From Lineus longissimus (lineage: Eukaryota > Nemertea > Pilidiophora > Heteronemertea > Lineidae): a stretch of 64,000 bases of DNA. The position numbers and the translations under genes were made by a program. Location: the NCBI RefSeq assembly GCF_910592395.1, contig NC_088314.1:18866070-18930069 (forward strand). The letters are read 5' to 3'. Shown in pieces: positions 12,200 to 24,061 of the stretch; position 1 is the first letter of the stretch, and each line of letters begins with the position of its first letter. The notes beneath the pieces are model-generated. The model was given only the letters and a program-made list of their open reading frames with translations, searched no databases and was not told where the DNA came from.

Positions 12200-13335
12200 T
12201 AACTGATTTCCACTCCACATGAAATATGCTTTTTCTGAAACATCCACTCCTAAATGGTTAAATCATAACCACAAACCAATAAATATTATTCACGCATGAG
12301 TCTCATATTTACTGGCGACAAATTTGCCTTTATATGAATTGGTATAAGGCAGTGATTCATAAAATCTGTTTATTGTTTGAGTATTATTAAAAATTCTGAT
12401 ATTTGTATTAGTTTGAGGACCGCCATGAGCCAGATATAAATCACACAGCTACGACTTTCATTGTACGATCAGTTCTGTTGGAGAGTTATCAATATGTTGT
12501 AAACATGGCTGGATAGATAGGAATCAAGCAACAAAATTCATGGCATAGTGATAAGAGGGTCGTGCCCAGGCACAATTCGGAGAACATGGTTTTGACTGTT
12601 TTACTGTTATATCACAACATCCTGAGGCAAGATCGACAACACCAACATTGCTCCGCCCTTCGAAAGTTCATTTTAAAAGGATGGCAATCATTGTAATGAA
12701 AAGAAAATACACCAAGCCTTGTTCTGATCATAGCGTTCCTTGGTGTCCCAACCAAATTTGGTCCAAAATGATCGGCTGACACCTTGCTCTACCCGTGTGG
12801 TCGTGATTAGCAACCAAGACACGCAAACTGCGTAAAATCTCCTCGTTCCTCCGATCTCGTTTACTTGGTCTGAAGCCATTCTATTTTTTACCCCTCAGCA
12901 AGTCAGGAGTAATGACAGATAGCTGACGTAAAATGTCCATTGAGCTTCTAAAAACTAAAAATTGTATCCAAGAAGTCAAGAAAAAGGTATACGGCCCGGA
13001 GAAATGAGTCATTATCCGCAGAACCACCTTAAACGATCTCTTAAGAGCATGTGACTTTTGCATACGCTGTGCCGGAGGGGTCTAACGTCATGTGACCGTG
13101 CCCAGTGGAGTGATACGAAATCTAATCTTGATCAGATGGTCGAGTTTCTTGCGGTTATTTAAATTAAGAAATATTGCACTGGGTTTATATTTAGGAAGAT
13201 TGCACTGGGGGTATTTGATTCATTCACTGAGGATTTGTGTACATCGTGTAAAGGTAAACCAACCCGTTATGGCTGTCCGCCTAAAAAGACCCCTGGACAA
13301 ATCTGTCTGGATCATCATTAAATACAGTACTAGGG
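12200..13335. other. No recognisable feature
   Basis: AT-rich with only short open frames (12688-12879 and 12881-13063 minus, start of 13092-13427 plus). None has a known motif. Confidence 0.5.
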
Positions 13336-13339
13336 GTAC

Positions 13340-13412
13340 GCCATCATCATCAAAATTCAATTATCATCGTCATTGTCATCATTGTCATCATCTTCATTGT
13401 CGTCATCATAAC
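13340..13412. repeat. ATC/GTC-rich microsatellite
   Basis: Interrupted run of ATCATC and GTCATC trinucleotides; explains the His-rich end of the 13092-13427 frame. Confidence 0.85.
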
Positions 13413-13416
13413 TTGG

Positions 13417-13512
13417 ATTTTTTTTAGAGTAATCCCCATATTCCCTATTTTTTTAGAGAAATCCCCATATTCCCTATTTTTTTAAGAGAAATCCCCATAT
13501 TCCCTATTTTGC
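13417..13512. repeat. Minisatellite, about 33 bp x 3
   Basis: Three units of TTTTTTAGAGAAATCC followed by CCATATTCCCTATT; spacing varies only in the T run. Confidence 0.92.
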
Positions 13513-13911
13513 AGCTTTTTCACACTGAATTACTTTGCATAATAAGTAGATCTAGGGCAAAAACGTGAAACGATAATGAGTACCCTTTGGATTTTTCTTC
13601 CCGACGTATATTTATTGTATCTTGGTAGTTGCAGGCGCAAGGAATGTTTTTCTAATGAATTATTCATGCTTTCAACCTGAGAACCTTTCACTATCTTTTC
13701 CCAAGCTGGCAATATAATTGACATGAACATTGCGCCAATTCAAATTGAAACCTAAGTAAATCAAACTCGTAAAAAAATTGACGTACGGCATATTGTTTTG
13801 CCATGTGACCTTTCAAACCTGTTATCTTAGTGCCAAACCATTCCGAGGCAACTGACAGCAAAACAATTGGGCTGTCAAGAGGGGAAGTTGATTTCTTTAC
13901 AGCATCTTAAA

Positions 13912-14350
13912 GGGAGCCTATATGCAGAAGACGGTAGGTCAGAATCAAAAGTAACAAGAAGTTGCTTAAGGTCCATTTCTTCTCCAGAAATAGGTCTTTA
14001 GCCAAATGGACTATAGAAGTTCAGTACCACATATCGATTGACCAACATAACAGCCCTTTTCCATTTTTTCCAACTTTCACTAAAAGGATTTTAATGTCAA
14101 CCAACGGACCTTTAGGCTAGATGTCTCAGAAAGGAGAAGAGAAGCTGTTAACTGGATCAGTCAGCCCCCAAAGTAGTTACATAAATCCATGGGGAAAATG
14201 TTCAAGTAATTACGTCAATTTTTTCCTGGGGCATAAACAAGATTGGAGAAAGTTGTCAAGATCGGAAGTCATGAAAGCCTGGTGAATTTTTTATCAGGGT
14301 TTGAATATGATTGACAGTCCCTGTCAAAACTGATATACCAACGGCTCCCT
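13912..14350. mobile_element. Candidate PIF/Harbinger-like MITE
   Basis: AGGGAGCC (13912-13919) and its exact inverse GGCTCCCT (14343-14350) are each flanked outside by TAA (13909-13911 and 14351-14353), as expected of the TWA target duplication of Harbinger elements. The inverted repeat is only 8 bp, so chance is possible. Nothing coding is seen inside the 439 bp. Confidence 0.45.
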
Positions 14351-14359
14351 TAAGCTGTG

Positions 14360-15405
14360 CACCACCAGTCCTGCGCTCTAGTGCCGCGTAAGCTCTATTC
14401 TGCTTACACTTTTTCCGATTGCTATAGATTCAGAAAGACATAGAAAATTACACAAAAATCATTATATCTATCGTAAGAATGTTATGGGATTATACGAAAA
14501 ACCAGCTTTAGGTTGCTTTTATTGCATTCCATGGAATTACAAGTAAGGTGACCTTTGAAAAATTAAAAAGAACTTGTCGAACTTTTATCAATCCACCAAC
14601 GCAGTTATTTCATCAAGCATAAAGGAAAGCAGGAACTGAATATATCTGTGAGGATGTTTTTTGCAAATTTGTTGCCTGCTGACACATTTCGACTCACAAA
14701 TTGTTTAACAAAGCATGAATACTGTATAAAACTGACACACTCCACAGAAAACCAAAGGCTGCCAAGAATTTATTAAGACTAGTCTTTATCAATTCTCGTT
14801 GCTACTGACAAGGACTTCGAAAAGTTATGATGAACTAAAGTTTTTCTTTAAACCAACATAACTGAAGACAGTCAACACCATTTTGGCAAAAAATCAAAAG
14901 ATTTTCATTGGACGAAACATGGTCACGTGACTTTATCTATGTTGCCACAGAGACAAACATATTTGATAAATTCACACAGCACTTGGCTGAACTCACTGCT
15001 TAATGGGTTTACAAAGACAAACCATTACATGAATTTACACTCATCACACACGATTTGGCAAGCTCTGTGATCTAATTGTTCGCTATTTCATATTCGATTT
15101 TGATGCGGAAGCAAAATAATGCTTTCTATTGACAACAATATTTATATTTTTCTCCAGCGCAAGTTGCATTTTTTTCAGACTGTTCACTCGAGGGCATTTA
15201 ACCGCGCACCGTGCTAATGCTACTAAATTATGCAAAATTTCATTTGGCTTTCATTTCCTACTTTTTTGAAAATTATTACGATTATATTGACATCTTTTTC
15301 ACTTAGCAAATATCCAAAGTGTCATCTTTGCTTTTCAAGGTATTTTCTCTACCAACCTTGTTTCAGGAGGCTTACTTTCAATGAATGCCATTGTTTTCTG
15401 CATGC
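14360..15405. other. AT-rich, little structure
   Basis: Apart from the 36-bp palindrome at 14763-14798 nothing stands out. The 15230-15436 plus frame runs into the following hairpin and has no known motif. Confidence 0.45.
14763..14798. repeat. 36-bp imperfect palindrome, copy 1
   Basis: CAAGAATTTATTAAG then ACTAGTCTTTATCAATTCTCG-type inverse half, centred on ACTAGT. A second copy lies at 51710-51745, 37 kb away, with almost no similarity outside the palindrome. Confidence 0.6.
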
Positions 15406-15410
15406 AAAGA

Positions 15411-15536
15411 CAATGGGCGATATGAATAAAGACTAGCAAATGCTTTTACTTCCATTTTGTACAGAAAGGCCTAGTGTAAATGTACATGGAGTTTTAGATA
15501 AAAGCATTTGCTAGTCTTTATTCATATCACCCATTG
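15411..15536. repeat. Near-perfect 126-bp hairpin
   Basis: The 38-base left arm (15411-15448, starting CAATGGGCGATATGAATAAA) is the reverse complement of 15499-15536 except for one base (G:C in the left copy against A in the right). The loop is 50 bp and holds a weaker inner pair (TGTACA...TGTACA). Such arm identity suggests recent origin, either a foldback/MITE tip or a duplication-inversion. A hairpin RNA precursor is possible but unsupported. Confidence 0.85.
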
Positions 15537-15949
15537 CCTGGATCATGGCCAGTGGAAGCAAGTCAGGGCACGGGCCCACAACAGATTCTGAGAAAAGTTG
15601 CTCATCCGTTATTTTAAACAGGACAGCAGGACAGCCCTCTTTGGTGTTCGATTACGTTTTCGACCTCATCCACCAACCAGTCAATGGCTGATATTTCGGC
15701 ATCACTGGTTCTGATCTAATTATCGTTAACCAGATGGAAGAAGGCAAAGATAGGGAATGATGGCTTCATCAATAACCTTTTATGTGGACATTCTATTCTC
15801 TCCTGCAGCATTTACTATCTATTTCTTCACAAGTATTTACTCTTTATCTGCATTTCCTCCTTTACTCTTAACTAGCTTTTTATTTACTTTCATTTTTTCA
15901 GATGAGTTTTTACCCTTTATCTACATTTACTCTTCAATGTTTCTAGTGA

Positions 15950-16230
15950 GTATTTCCAAGGCTATGTCCTCGCTGTCGTTTCTCGTTCCTCCCTTGATCC
16001 CCAGAGCTTTGTCTCCATTGATGCACCGTGTGGCCATGTATGTGGCCAGTCTCTCGGTGTCCCAGAGTGGGCAGTTCTGGAGTACATGCTCTGGTGTCTG
16101 CTCTGATATGTTTCACTTGCATTTTCCCACATTTTCCTCAGCCGTGTTCATCCTCTTGAGGTGGGCTTTGAGTCTGCAGTGGCCCGTCCAAAGACGAAAG
16201 ATGGTAGTCGCCTCTTTTTATAAGCATTCA
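15950..16230 (-). pseudogene. LINE ORF2 C-terminal remnant
   Basis: The minus strand reads TTIFRLWTGHCRLKAHLKRM, a premature stop, then in a second frame QTPEHVLQNCPLWDTERLAT and a conserved tail. 'RL.TGH.RL..HL' followed by 'TPEH.L..CP' is the typical end of non-LTR retrotransposon ORF2 proteins with a C-terminal RNase H region. The nucleotide sequence is clearly related to 3880-4160. The stop and frame change show it is dead, and no upstream reverse transcriptase is present, so it is 5'-truncated. Confidence 0.75.
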
Positions 16231-16250
16231 TAAGCAATATATGTGGCTGA

Positions 16251-16900
16251 CAGCACATCAGACTGATCACCACAAAAAAGCAATGGTCCCCTCCATCTGA
16301 TGGGGAGAAATTGATATCAGCCCACTACAGGTTTTGAGCTTTGAACCTTTGGGTCCTACCATCCAGATATTGTAGAACGAATGACAATTTGCAGCCCCTT
16401 TATTAGACAAGCCATATATTTCAGTGACACCACATCAGATTGGATGCCAAGAGAAGGCTTGGTTTGTCTCTAGGGAACAGAGAGATATGGTTATCAGTCC
16501 AACACAGGTTTTGAGCTATGAACCCTTCGGTTCTGTGTACCTCAAAGTCAGATGTTATTAAAGGTTGACCATAGGCACTACCATTATGGCTCAAACATGA
16601 TAAATGCAAATGTTAAGTCGGTTTTCTGGAAAACAAAAAAACGGATTCCCACCCTTGAAATTTGCATTCACTTCGTTCGGAAAGAGTTCTAAACGCTTGA
16701 GGATTACAAGTTCTGGCTAAAATGGTGGTGTCTCTGATCAACCTTTAAACAGACAAGCTATGTGCAGCCTTCATTAGACAAGCAATCCAAGTGAGTGACA
16801 CCACATCAGATTGAACGCCAAGGAAAGGCAAAGGTCGCTCTCCACCTGACAGGGACAGCAGCCGAGATGTCAAAAACAGACAGATGCTTAATCTAGCGCG
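16251..16900. repeat. Tandem array, about 180 bp x 3, split by a MITE
   Basis: 'CACATCAGA' anchors start at 16254, 16431 and 16802. Units share CACATCAGATTG, AGGTTTTGAGCT.TGAACC, TTAGACAAGC and GCAGCC. The first spacing is 177 bp. The second is 371 bp, which becomes 184 bp once the MITE at 16562-16744 and one TTAA copy are subtracted. Confidence 0.85.
16562..16744. mobile_element. MITE family A with TTAA duplication
   Basis: 183-bp element with inverted ends: left AGGTTGACCATAGGCACTAC, right inverse AGGTTGATCAGAGACACCAC, both continuing into CCATT. TTAA is duplicated at 16558-16561 and 16745-16748. Internal blocks (GTTTTCTGGAAAACAAA, CCTTGAAATTTGCATTCACT, CAAGTTCTGGCTAAAATGG) are shared with copies near 35.4, 51.0 and 58.6 kb. 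The uninterrupted neighbouring unit gives a paralogous empty site. A TTAA target is typical of piggyBac-mobilised elements, but the termini are not classic CCC...GGG, so the superfamily is open. Confidence 0.85.
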
Positions 16901-17211
16901 GTGTAATTGACATCAATAACCATATAAGTCAAAGGTAATGAAAAATAAGGAGCAGGACACTTAGATGTCTGAAAGTGACTAAGTAGCCATGTCAAAGAAA
17001 TGTCTAGGTGGGAAATTTCATTAAAGAGGAGGAATCTGAACCGATTGGTTCACGATGACTGATCCAGGTGGCTTTCTTGTGCATGGCACAGTAATGCATT
17101 GCATGATGTACTATGAAATCATATCCATGGGGTGCAACAGGTTCAGTGCAATAACGTGAAAGTGAAGTTGATTGAGGGAGGGAAGGCCTAGTGACCTGTG
17201 TTATTGGTTTA

Positions 17212-17565
17212 CAACCAGGAGGGAGTGGTTAATTTCCATCCATGGCAGGTACGATTTTATTTCAAGTCAATGCCCCCACTACATAGGAGGTTAACTGTAC
17301 TTGTAATGAATGTGATACTTGAGACATAAACTACATCATGTTACTAACCCAAAGAGGGAGTGAGTAATTTCCATCCTGGCAGGTACGATTTTATTTCAAG
17401 TCAACTCAAAGGGATAACGAGGTCTGTCAACTTATACGAATAAGTTGAGAATATTTGCAAAATTTAAAAATAATTAAATGCCCCACAACATAGGAGGTTA
17501 ACTGTACTTGTAATGAATGTGTTACACGAGACATAAACTGCATCATGTTATACTAACCCAAAGGG
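17212..17565. repeat. Tandem duplication with insertion in copy 2
   Basis: Copy 1 (17212-17347) and copy 2 (17348-17565) share GGGAGTG, GGCAGGTACGATTTTATTTC, AGGAGGTTAACTGTACTTG and GAGACATAAACT. Copy 2 carries 74 extra bases (17404-17477) between AAGTCA and ATGCCCC. The insert contains the hairpin CAACTTAT-ACGA-ATAAGTTG. Confidence 0.88.
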
Positions 17566-17861
17566 TTAACCAGTAAACATGATAAACAACCTATCAAAAC
17601 TGCCAATTTCAAAAAGGGTTAATCACATGATTATAACACTTATCAGATGCATCTCTGTCTTAACTAGAGTTTCATTTTACAAGAACATGATAAAACTGCC
17701 AATATTCGAGACACGACTCGGTGTTTATAGGTAATTAAATGGAATCTGAGATGCAACTTGTTTCATAGCTTCTCTACGATGTTGTTTCTATAATGATGCT
17801 ATATCAGAATCTCTATTATTTGTAAATTTGTCAAGAGTGTTACCAGTAATTGGTAATGTAT

Positions 17862-17990
17862 GAATGCACATCAGCACAGGGAGGCAAGAGTAGTAACCGG
17901 GCCAATATGGGGGACTTGACCTTGAACTTGACCTTGAACTTGACCTTTGCGGTAATGAGTACAGCTTGATCTTCATCTTTGGCAAATTAT
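17862..17990. repeat. Dispersed repeat with GACCTTGAACTT tract, copy 1
   Basis: Shares GCACATC.GCA.AGGGA, GAGAGTAGTAAC/AAGAGTAGTAAC, GGGCCA.TATGGGG and CTTGACCTTGAACTT with 20299-20440. The CTTGACCTTGAA core is repeated in tandem. Such hexamer-tailed tracts often mark LINE or SINE 3' ends, but none is proved here. Confidence 0.65.
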
Positions 17991-17994
17991 GAAG

Positions 17995-20295
17995 CTTAAA
18001 CTCGAGCACATGAAAATTTGACAATTTGGACTATGTAACAGTGCACACATGGACCGTTTCTGTCAAACTAGGTTGCAGAATGTTGAGATTATTTTTTGAA
18101 TATCTAATTTAATTACCCAATACAGTTGTGGAAAAAACACTGCCAAAAAATGTTGGTGAATATCACTTACCTGTTCGAAGCAAACGTTTGTTATCAAGGT
18201 AAGTATGGAAAAGAGAAAAAGAAAAAATCAGTAAATTATATGAACTCGGGATTCAAAAATTCTAACCCATAATCACACTTTGTAGAACATTGAGTACTAG
18301 ACTTAGGGCACCAAGACTGTTCCATAATCTGTTTAAATTCCAAGTATGTTGCTTTCAACACTTTGACTACACACTGTAAGACTGGACAAGGATACAAAGT
18401 AGGCAACAAGAGGCCCAAAGGCCGTCAACTCAGCTGATACTGGGATTGATAGGCAAAACATGGACAGGTAGGATAAAAAAAAGAAATATATTATTCACTT
18501 TGGGCTACTCTCGACAACACGACTGACAGGAAAATAAATCTAAAATAAAGAGGATAAAAAATAACCAAAATTAAATGAAACACGGGACAACAAACTATGT
18601 ATTTCTCTAACGAGAACCTATTGTCTGTATCCTCTAACGCACTTGCAGAATAAAGTTTACAACTGCAGTCCCATCTTCAGAACCACTAGACAGATAAATT
18701 CAATGCACGGCTATTAATCACTTATTTTACAACTTAACAACTTTTAAGGAGCCTGCTGGCAACACCTACTGCCAAGCATGCAATACAGAAATTGGCCCAA
18801 AAAGCTGAATTGTCCTAACCTATCAACAAAGCCACTTGTTGAAAATCTGTTAAAGGGATTAATTTGTGTCGTAACCGAATTTTTCGGGGATGAATTGTAC
18901 ATTTAAAAGTGTTTTCAAAAATTGCCACAGTTCTTAAAAGTTTAGGTGGTTAAACATTTCAATGCACACAACAGGGATGAGACTTGTTAAGACAAACCAC
19001 AAAAAACAGTTAAGAAGAGTGACGGGACATAGGATACGTCACGAACCACTTTCCACTAGCAGACACGCCCACCTTAAAATAATATGCCACTGAAGCTTTT
19101 CTATAGCTCCTTCCAGTCCTGTTCCGGCTCAAGTGCGCTTTTGAGACTATGTGGGTTGGCAAATGCCAGCTCAAGTATCTTTCCTGACTGTTTTGAATGC
19201 AACAGGGCGACCTACTTAATACAGCACCACCCAGGGGCTGTCTCATTTAAAGAGGCAGGCCGGTCAATGCTAGTTAATGCCATGCATATAAGTGAGCCTA
19301 TCTCAAATCCAGCGCTCACTACAGAAAGATATGACTTGCTCCCCATTACAAACCATCTCATCTAATTCAAAGATCTCTTCAATTTTCATTTTCTGATACG
19401 TCTAAAAAAGATTGATGGTAGCTCATCTTAATTCCGCTTGGATATGTTAGTATCTTTAAATTGTTAAACAAACCATGGACGTTCAAAAATAAAAACTTAA
19501 GAAATTTCTCACCATTGGTTCCATTTAAATGTTTTTCACTTCTTATAAGGACTGATGGCGACGATGCACAAAACGCAACATAAAAGTAGTCAAAACCAAT
19601 TGACAAGGCCAATCGTTAGAATGCTCTTAACAGGCATTTGATAATTGGACCATTAGTTTCATTATCACAGTAGTTTTTTAAAAGATGCAATACTCTTCTG
19701 AATATTTTCAGCGGTTTTCAAAAGACGATACCTTCTTGAATAGTTTTTCGAAAGACGATACTTTTCTGGATACATAGCAATTAACCAACCCAAGTCTTTT
19801 TTAAGGTGCTTCTTTCCTCAATGCCTATTCCCCAAGATGTTCATTTAAAATTGGCCCAAAGGCTTCCAGATGGCATCACTATTTCTATAAAGACATTACT
19901 TGAAAAAAGTGAAACATCATCAACGTTTTACATCACAATAGCTCCTGACAGAGTATACAATGTATCTACTTATATGCATGCTGATCTAGGTCTCATCTTT
20001 ACTAAACGTGATAGCTGCAGAAAAAATAGTGCAGTTAGCTTGTGTCTGAAGTGAAGAAATCCACAGGACTAGATAAATCTAAACTTGCTGGAAATGAAGT
20101 GAAGACAATGAGCATGCGTAGACTTTCTCTGTTAAAGTTTTCAGAAATCCTTTGCGAGGACCTTCAGTGACTGCAGTACCCCCCTTTTCTGACAAATATG
20201 TTGCCCTAATTCTTTACATCAACTTTAGAATGCAATGATATCACTACAAATGCATCACAAACCCCCAAAAACAGAAATACAGTATTGTTAATGTC
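17995..20295. other. No recognisable feature
   Basis: AT-rich sequence with short frames (19084-19365 plus, 19379-19612 minus, 19806-20054 plus) lacking known motifs. No strong repeats, although AAAAGACGATAC is doubled near 19725 and 19750. Confidence 0.45.
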
Positions 20296-20298
20296 CAC

Positions 20299-20440
20299 AT
20301 GCACATCTGCATAGGGATATGAGAGTAGTAACTAGGGCCAGTATGGGGACCTGACCTTGAACTTAACCCTTGTGGTAATGCATTGGACTTGACCTTGACC
20401 TTTCAAGCAAGGTCAGTGAGCCATACAGAAATCAAGTGCA
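20299..20440. repeat. Dispersed repeat with GACCTTGA tract, copy 2
   Basis: Aligned with 17862-17990; its tract reads CTGACCTTGAACTTAACCC and later GGACTTGACCTTGACCTTTC. Confidence 0.65.
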
Positions 20441-21034
20441 TGAATGGAATCGGCCTTGAAAATACCTTATATGTGTCATAGTCACTGACAAACTTGTCAA
20501 AGATTGAGAGCCAAGTATCCAAACACTTCTGTTATTCTAGATTCTGAACTAACAGAGAAAGTCTATTTCGCATCATACTGGTCTAAAAATATAGAGATTG
20601 CTGGTGGTTTTTCGAAATTGTCTATTGATCAATGACAAGATATTGATATATAAAAGGAAAGTGTATGTCCTACAATTCATGTTGATACCGATCATTTAGA
20701 GTCACTGCCCACTCCCCCATCCCTCACTGAGTGAAAAAAAACTGGTTTTCATGTTGATTTTCTTGTGACATAAAACGGCCAAAAAATTACCTTTAATTTA
20801 GCTGCGGGATGACAGTAGTTTATTTGAAAGCTTTTGATGTCTAGTGATATTTAGCAGGGATCAAGGAATTCCTTCCGGGCGTATAAACCACCTTGCAGTG
20901 TCCCGAATAATCTTTTAAGAAAGTGGTCAATGTTTTCATTCATTTCAGCTTTGATCAACACAAGTTTGAAAATCACCACCAATCTGAAAAATGACTATAA
21001 TATGCATACAACGACCATTTCAAAGCACACTTAA

Positions 21035-21550
21035 CCCTTAGAGTACTGGATTTTCAGAGGTTTGAAAGGCCGGCTCTTCAGAGGTGCATTATCCAAACCA
21101 TTCCGCCATGTGCATATCATGAACTGCCAGGATGCTTAAAGGTATGTATCTGTTTAAATAATCGTGACATCCACTGTCTAAGGTACACTTATAACAAATA
21201 GTTAAACACGAGAAAAAGGGGAAAACATAAATTTTCTTCACAAATTTTTCTGAGTTTTTCTGAATTTTTCTGAGTTTTTCTAAGGTACACTTATAACAAA
21301 TATTTAAACACGAGAAAAAGGGGAAAACATTAATTTTCTTCACAAGTTTTTCTGAGTTGTTTCTTTGAAGTTTAGTGGTTGCCATAGCCAAGAAAAAGAG
21401 CAGGGCTGGGTTGTCCAAAACCAAGTTTAAGTAATAAGCATATTGGCAGTTTATGATCAAACAGTAGCATGGAATATCTCTGAAAATCGACTGAAATGTT
21501 TTCCACAACTACTACTACACCGCTACTACTTGCCTGCAGTGGACTAAGGG
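21035..21550. mobile_element. TTAA-flanked piggyBac-like MITE, 516 bp
   Basis: TTAA (21031-21034) precedes CCCTTAGAGTACTGG; the other end reads GTGGACTAAGGG followed by TTAA (21551-21554). The inverse of the right end is CCCTTAGTCCAC, matching the left over about 12 of 15 positions. CCC...GGG termini plus a TTAA duplication fit piggyBac-derived non-autonomous elements. The interior holds a tandem duplication and no transposase. Confidence 0.7.
21181..21371. repeat. Tandem duplication, about 100 bp x 2
   Basis: AAGGTACACTTATAACAAAT, TTAAACACGAGAAAAAGGGG and TTTTCTTCACAA occur twice about 103 bp apart. TTTTTCTGAG decamers separate the copies. Lies inside the 516-bp TTAA element. Confidence 0.9.
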
Positions 21551-21559
21551 TTAAAGTAC

Positions 21560-22860
21560 TCCGCTCATGGTCTAGGACATATAGACCCTGCAACAGAACA
21601 GCCCCATTACAACCAAAAAAACGTGTACGCACGCTCAGAATCTACTTTGTTATCATTTGGGTGTGTTTACCATTGAAGACTTTTGTTGCAAACAAAACGT
21701 TTTGAGAAAAATGCACTCAAACTTTGAAAAAAATAATGGAAAATGGAGAAAACGTTTTTTTACATCCATTTTCTAATAACCTGAGGAGAGAAGTGTCATG
21801 TTTCATGCACTTTTTCCAAAATTTTCCAACTGGTAAAATATACAGGGATGTACAAATGATGCCCATCTCAGATATCTACATACTAAAAGCATGGCCCTTT
21901 ATTTTTTAACTATAGCACAATATTATAAAAACACAGTCAATCAAATAGATTAGGCCATGGTTAACTCAAATTATCTGATTTGGTCTTGGCTTTATCATAA
22001 TCTGCAACAAAATTCTCTAAAAGAACGGCACATTTTGATGGTCATTTGCTTGGCCCAACAGCCACAATCTTTTCATTATTGTCCATCTATTCATGCAAGA
22101 CCATGTCCAAGACATAAGGACATGCGAAGACGTAGGAATAGGACAGAGCCCACCACATACTTCAAACTTTCGTACCACAGTTTTACTACACTGAATTGCA
22201 ATGTAGCTGAACCCAACATAACATGACCAAAACAGCCCATTAATTCAACATAGAATTATTCTACAAATGTATAGAGAATCGTTGGTCAAGTTAGGATGAG
22301 TTGGATACAAATATATCTAAACACAGTACAACATCGGAAGATTTCAAATAGTTACATATAAACCTGCAATAGAAACAGATGAAATATATTAAAATTGTTA
22401 TTTTTTGATATTCTTAGACATTGACACATCAGTGTACCACAGCCTTAACATGTCTAAATTTATGTGAAACATGTCAAAATGTATGCAATCTTGCAAATTA
22501 CAGGGTTTTGAGACACAATTCCATTCTCAGGTCTCCCGATTATCAAGTGGGTTTTTTTTGGATTCGGTATAAGTTCAGTTTCATAACAACTTTTGGGGCA
22601 GAGCGTGACTTGCCTGAGCTAAACAAGCAATTCAAATTGCTGTAACATACAATGATTTATGTGCCAATTGTGTATTTTTGGTGGCCATCGCAATTGCCTG
22701 CTACATGTTTGCGATAACAGCAACCTGCAATTAATATGAAATAATTCAATATTTGTCACATTTGTAGGAAATGTTGACAACAATCAATATCAACTTAAAG
22801 AAATATAATTACAACACTACAAAATTCACAAGGGTTAAAAAATCATTGGATAATATGACT
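21560..22860. other. No recognisable feature
   Basis: AT-rich; frames at 21957-22226 and 22421-22645 have no recognised domain. CGATAACAGCAACCTGCAAT near 22710 faintly resembles family C. Confidence 0.45.
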
Positions 22861-22864
22861 TAAG

Positions 22865-23480
22865 ATGGCGAATTAATCTACACGAGACAAACACGTTTAG
22901 GAACAGTAGCTGGAGGTATGAATAACCAAAAGGCAGTCACTGAATCTTGTACAGACTATAAACGCGAACACAGACAGTTCCTTCCTTCTGTGATTTGACT
23001 TGTTAACCTTGTTCAGCTATTTCTTTTGAAAAAAACAAGATGCAGACACACAGGACAAACAGTAGCTGGAGACTTGGCCAGCCAAAAGCCAGCATCGGAG
23101 TGACCATACTGGGTAAGACATATAGTTCCTTTTTGACTGTACTATAACTTTTCAAACATGGTCCATCTTTTTTTTCAACAAATCCTGATTCGTACACACA
23201 AAATGGCAATAGCTTGAGACTTAGACAGAACAACGATAAAGACAGGCAGTTGGTTGCTGCTCCATGCTTTTTCAACCTGATTTAGCCGACAAACCTCATT
23301 TTTCTTTCCATACAACATGATAGTAGAATGCTACCAAACATCTCTCAGTACACAGCAATCTACAACACCACGAACATGACGAGAATTAATCAATGAGAGT
23401 GGAAGACACAACAGGATGAACAGTATACACTGTAGTGGAGACATTGTAGTCCAAGTGGCAGTCACAGAAACTTGCTAAAC
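22865..23480. repeat. Diverged repeat, 3-4 copies
   Basis: 'AACAGTAGCTGGAG' followed by 'CCAAAAGGCAGTCAC' or variants occurs near 22902, 23050 and (as AACAGTATACACTGTAGTGGAG...GTGGCAGTCAC) 23418. A weaker copy starts near 23203. Spacing is irregular. Confidence 0.55.
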
Positions 23481-24061
23481 TTGCTAAATAACATGAAAAC
23501 CACTTTGAAATGTCAGAATGTCTGATTTCATTGGGGTTACAAAGTTTGATTAACACAATGAAGGTGAATTAGGAGACTTTATGATAAACTACTGTTATTA
23601 GGTAGTTGTATGATGGTTGATGATAAAATGCCCAGGGGAAGACTAAAACTTGTTCGAGGAATCCGACTTGGTTATTTATGGACCCATACAGCTTTTAGGA
23701 CTAAGTACCAAACTGGCGAGTAACTGCTCATTCGGTAATGCGACTCTGCTACTCTCCAAAAAGTCAGATTCACCTCATAAAAATGTCTGTGCGTAGTACA
23801 TTAGCTGTACACTTTACACTATGAACACTATTTTTTCGTCCAACTCAGTCTGTTACGAACTGGAGAATTTAATCTCTTTCTTAACAGTAAACACCGTCAT
23901 TACGTTGTGCTTGCTTCTGGCAACAACCGGTTTCAAATGATGGGTATTTTCCTTCCACTCTCTATTTACCTCGGAGGCAGTTTTTCACTTTGACGCATCA
24001 CGTGAAAATAAATGGAATATGTTCGGATTGATTGGAAAACTGAGGTATCTTACAAATGCTA

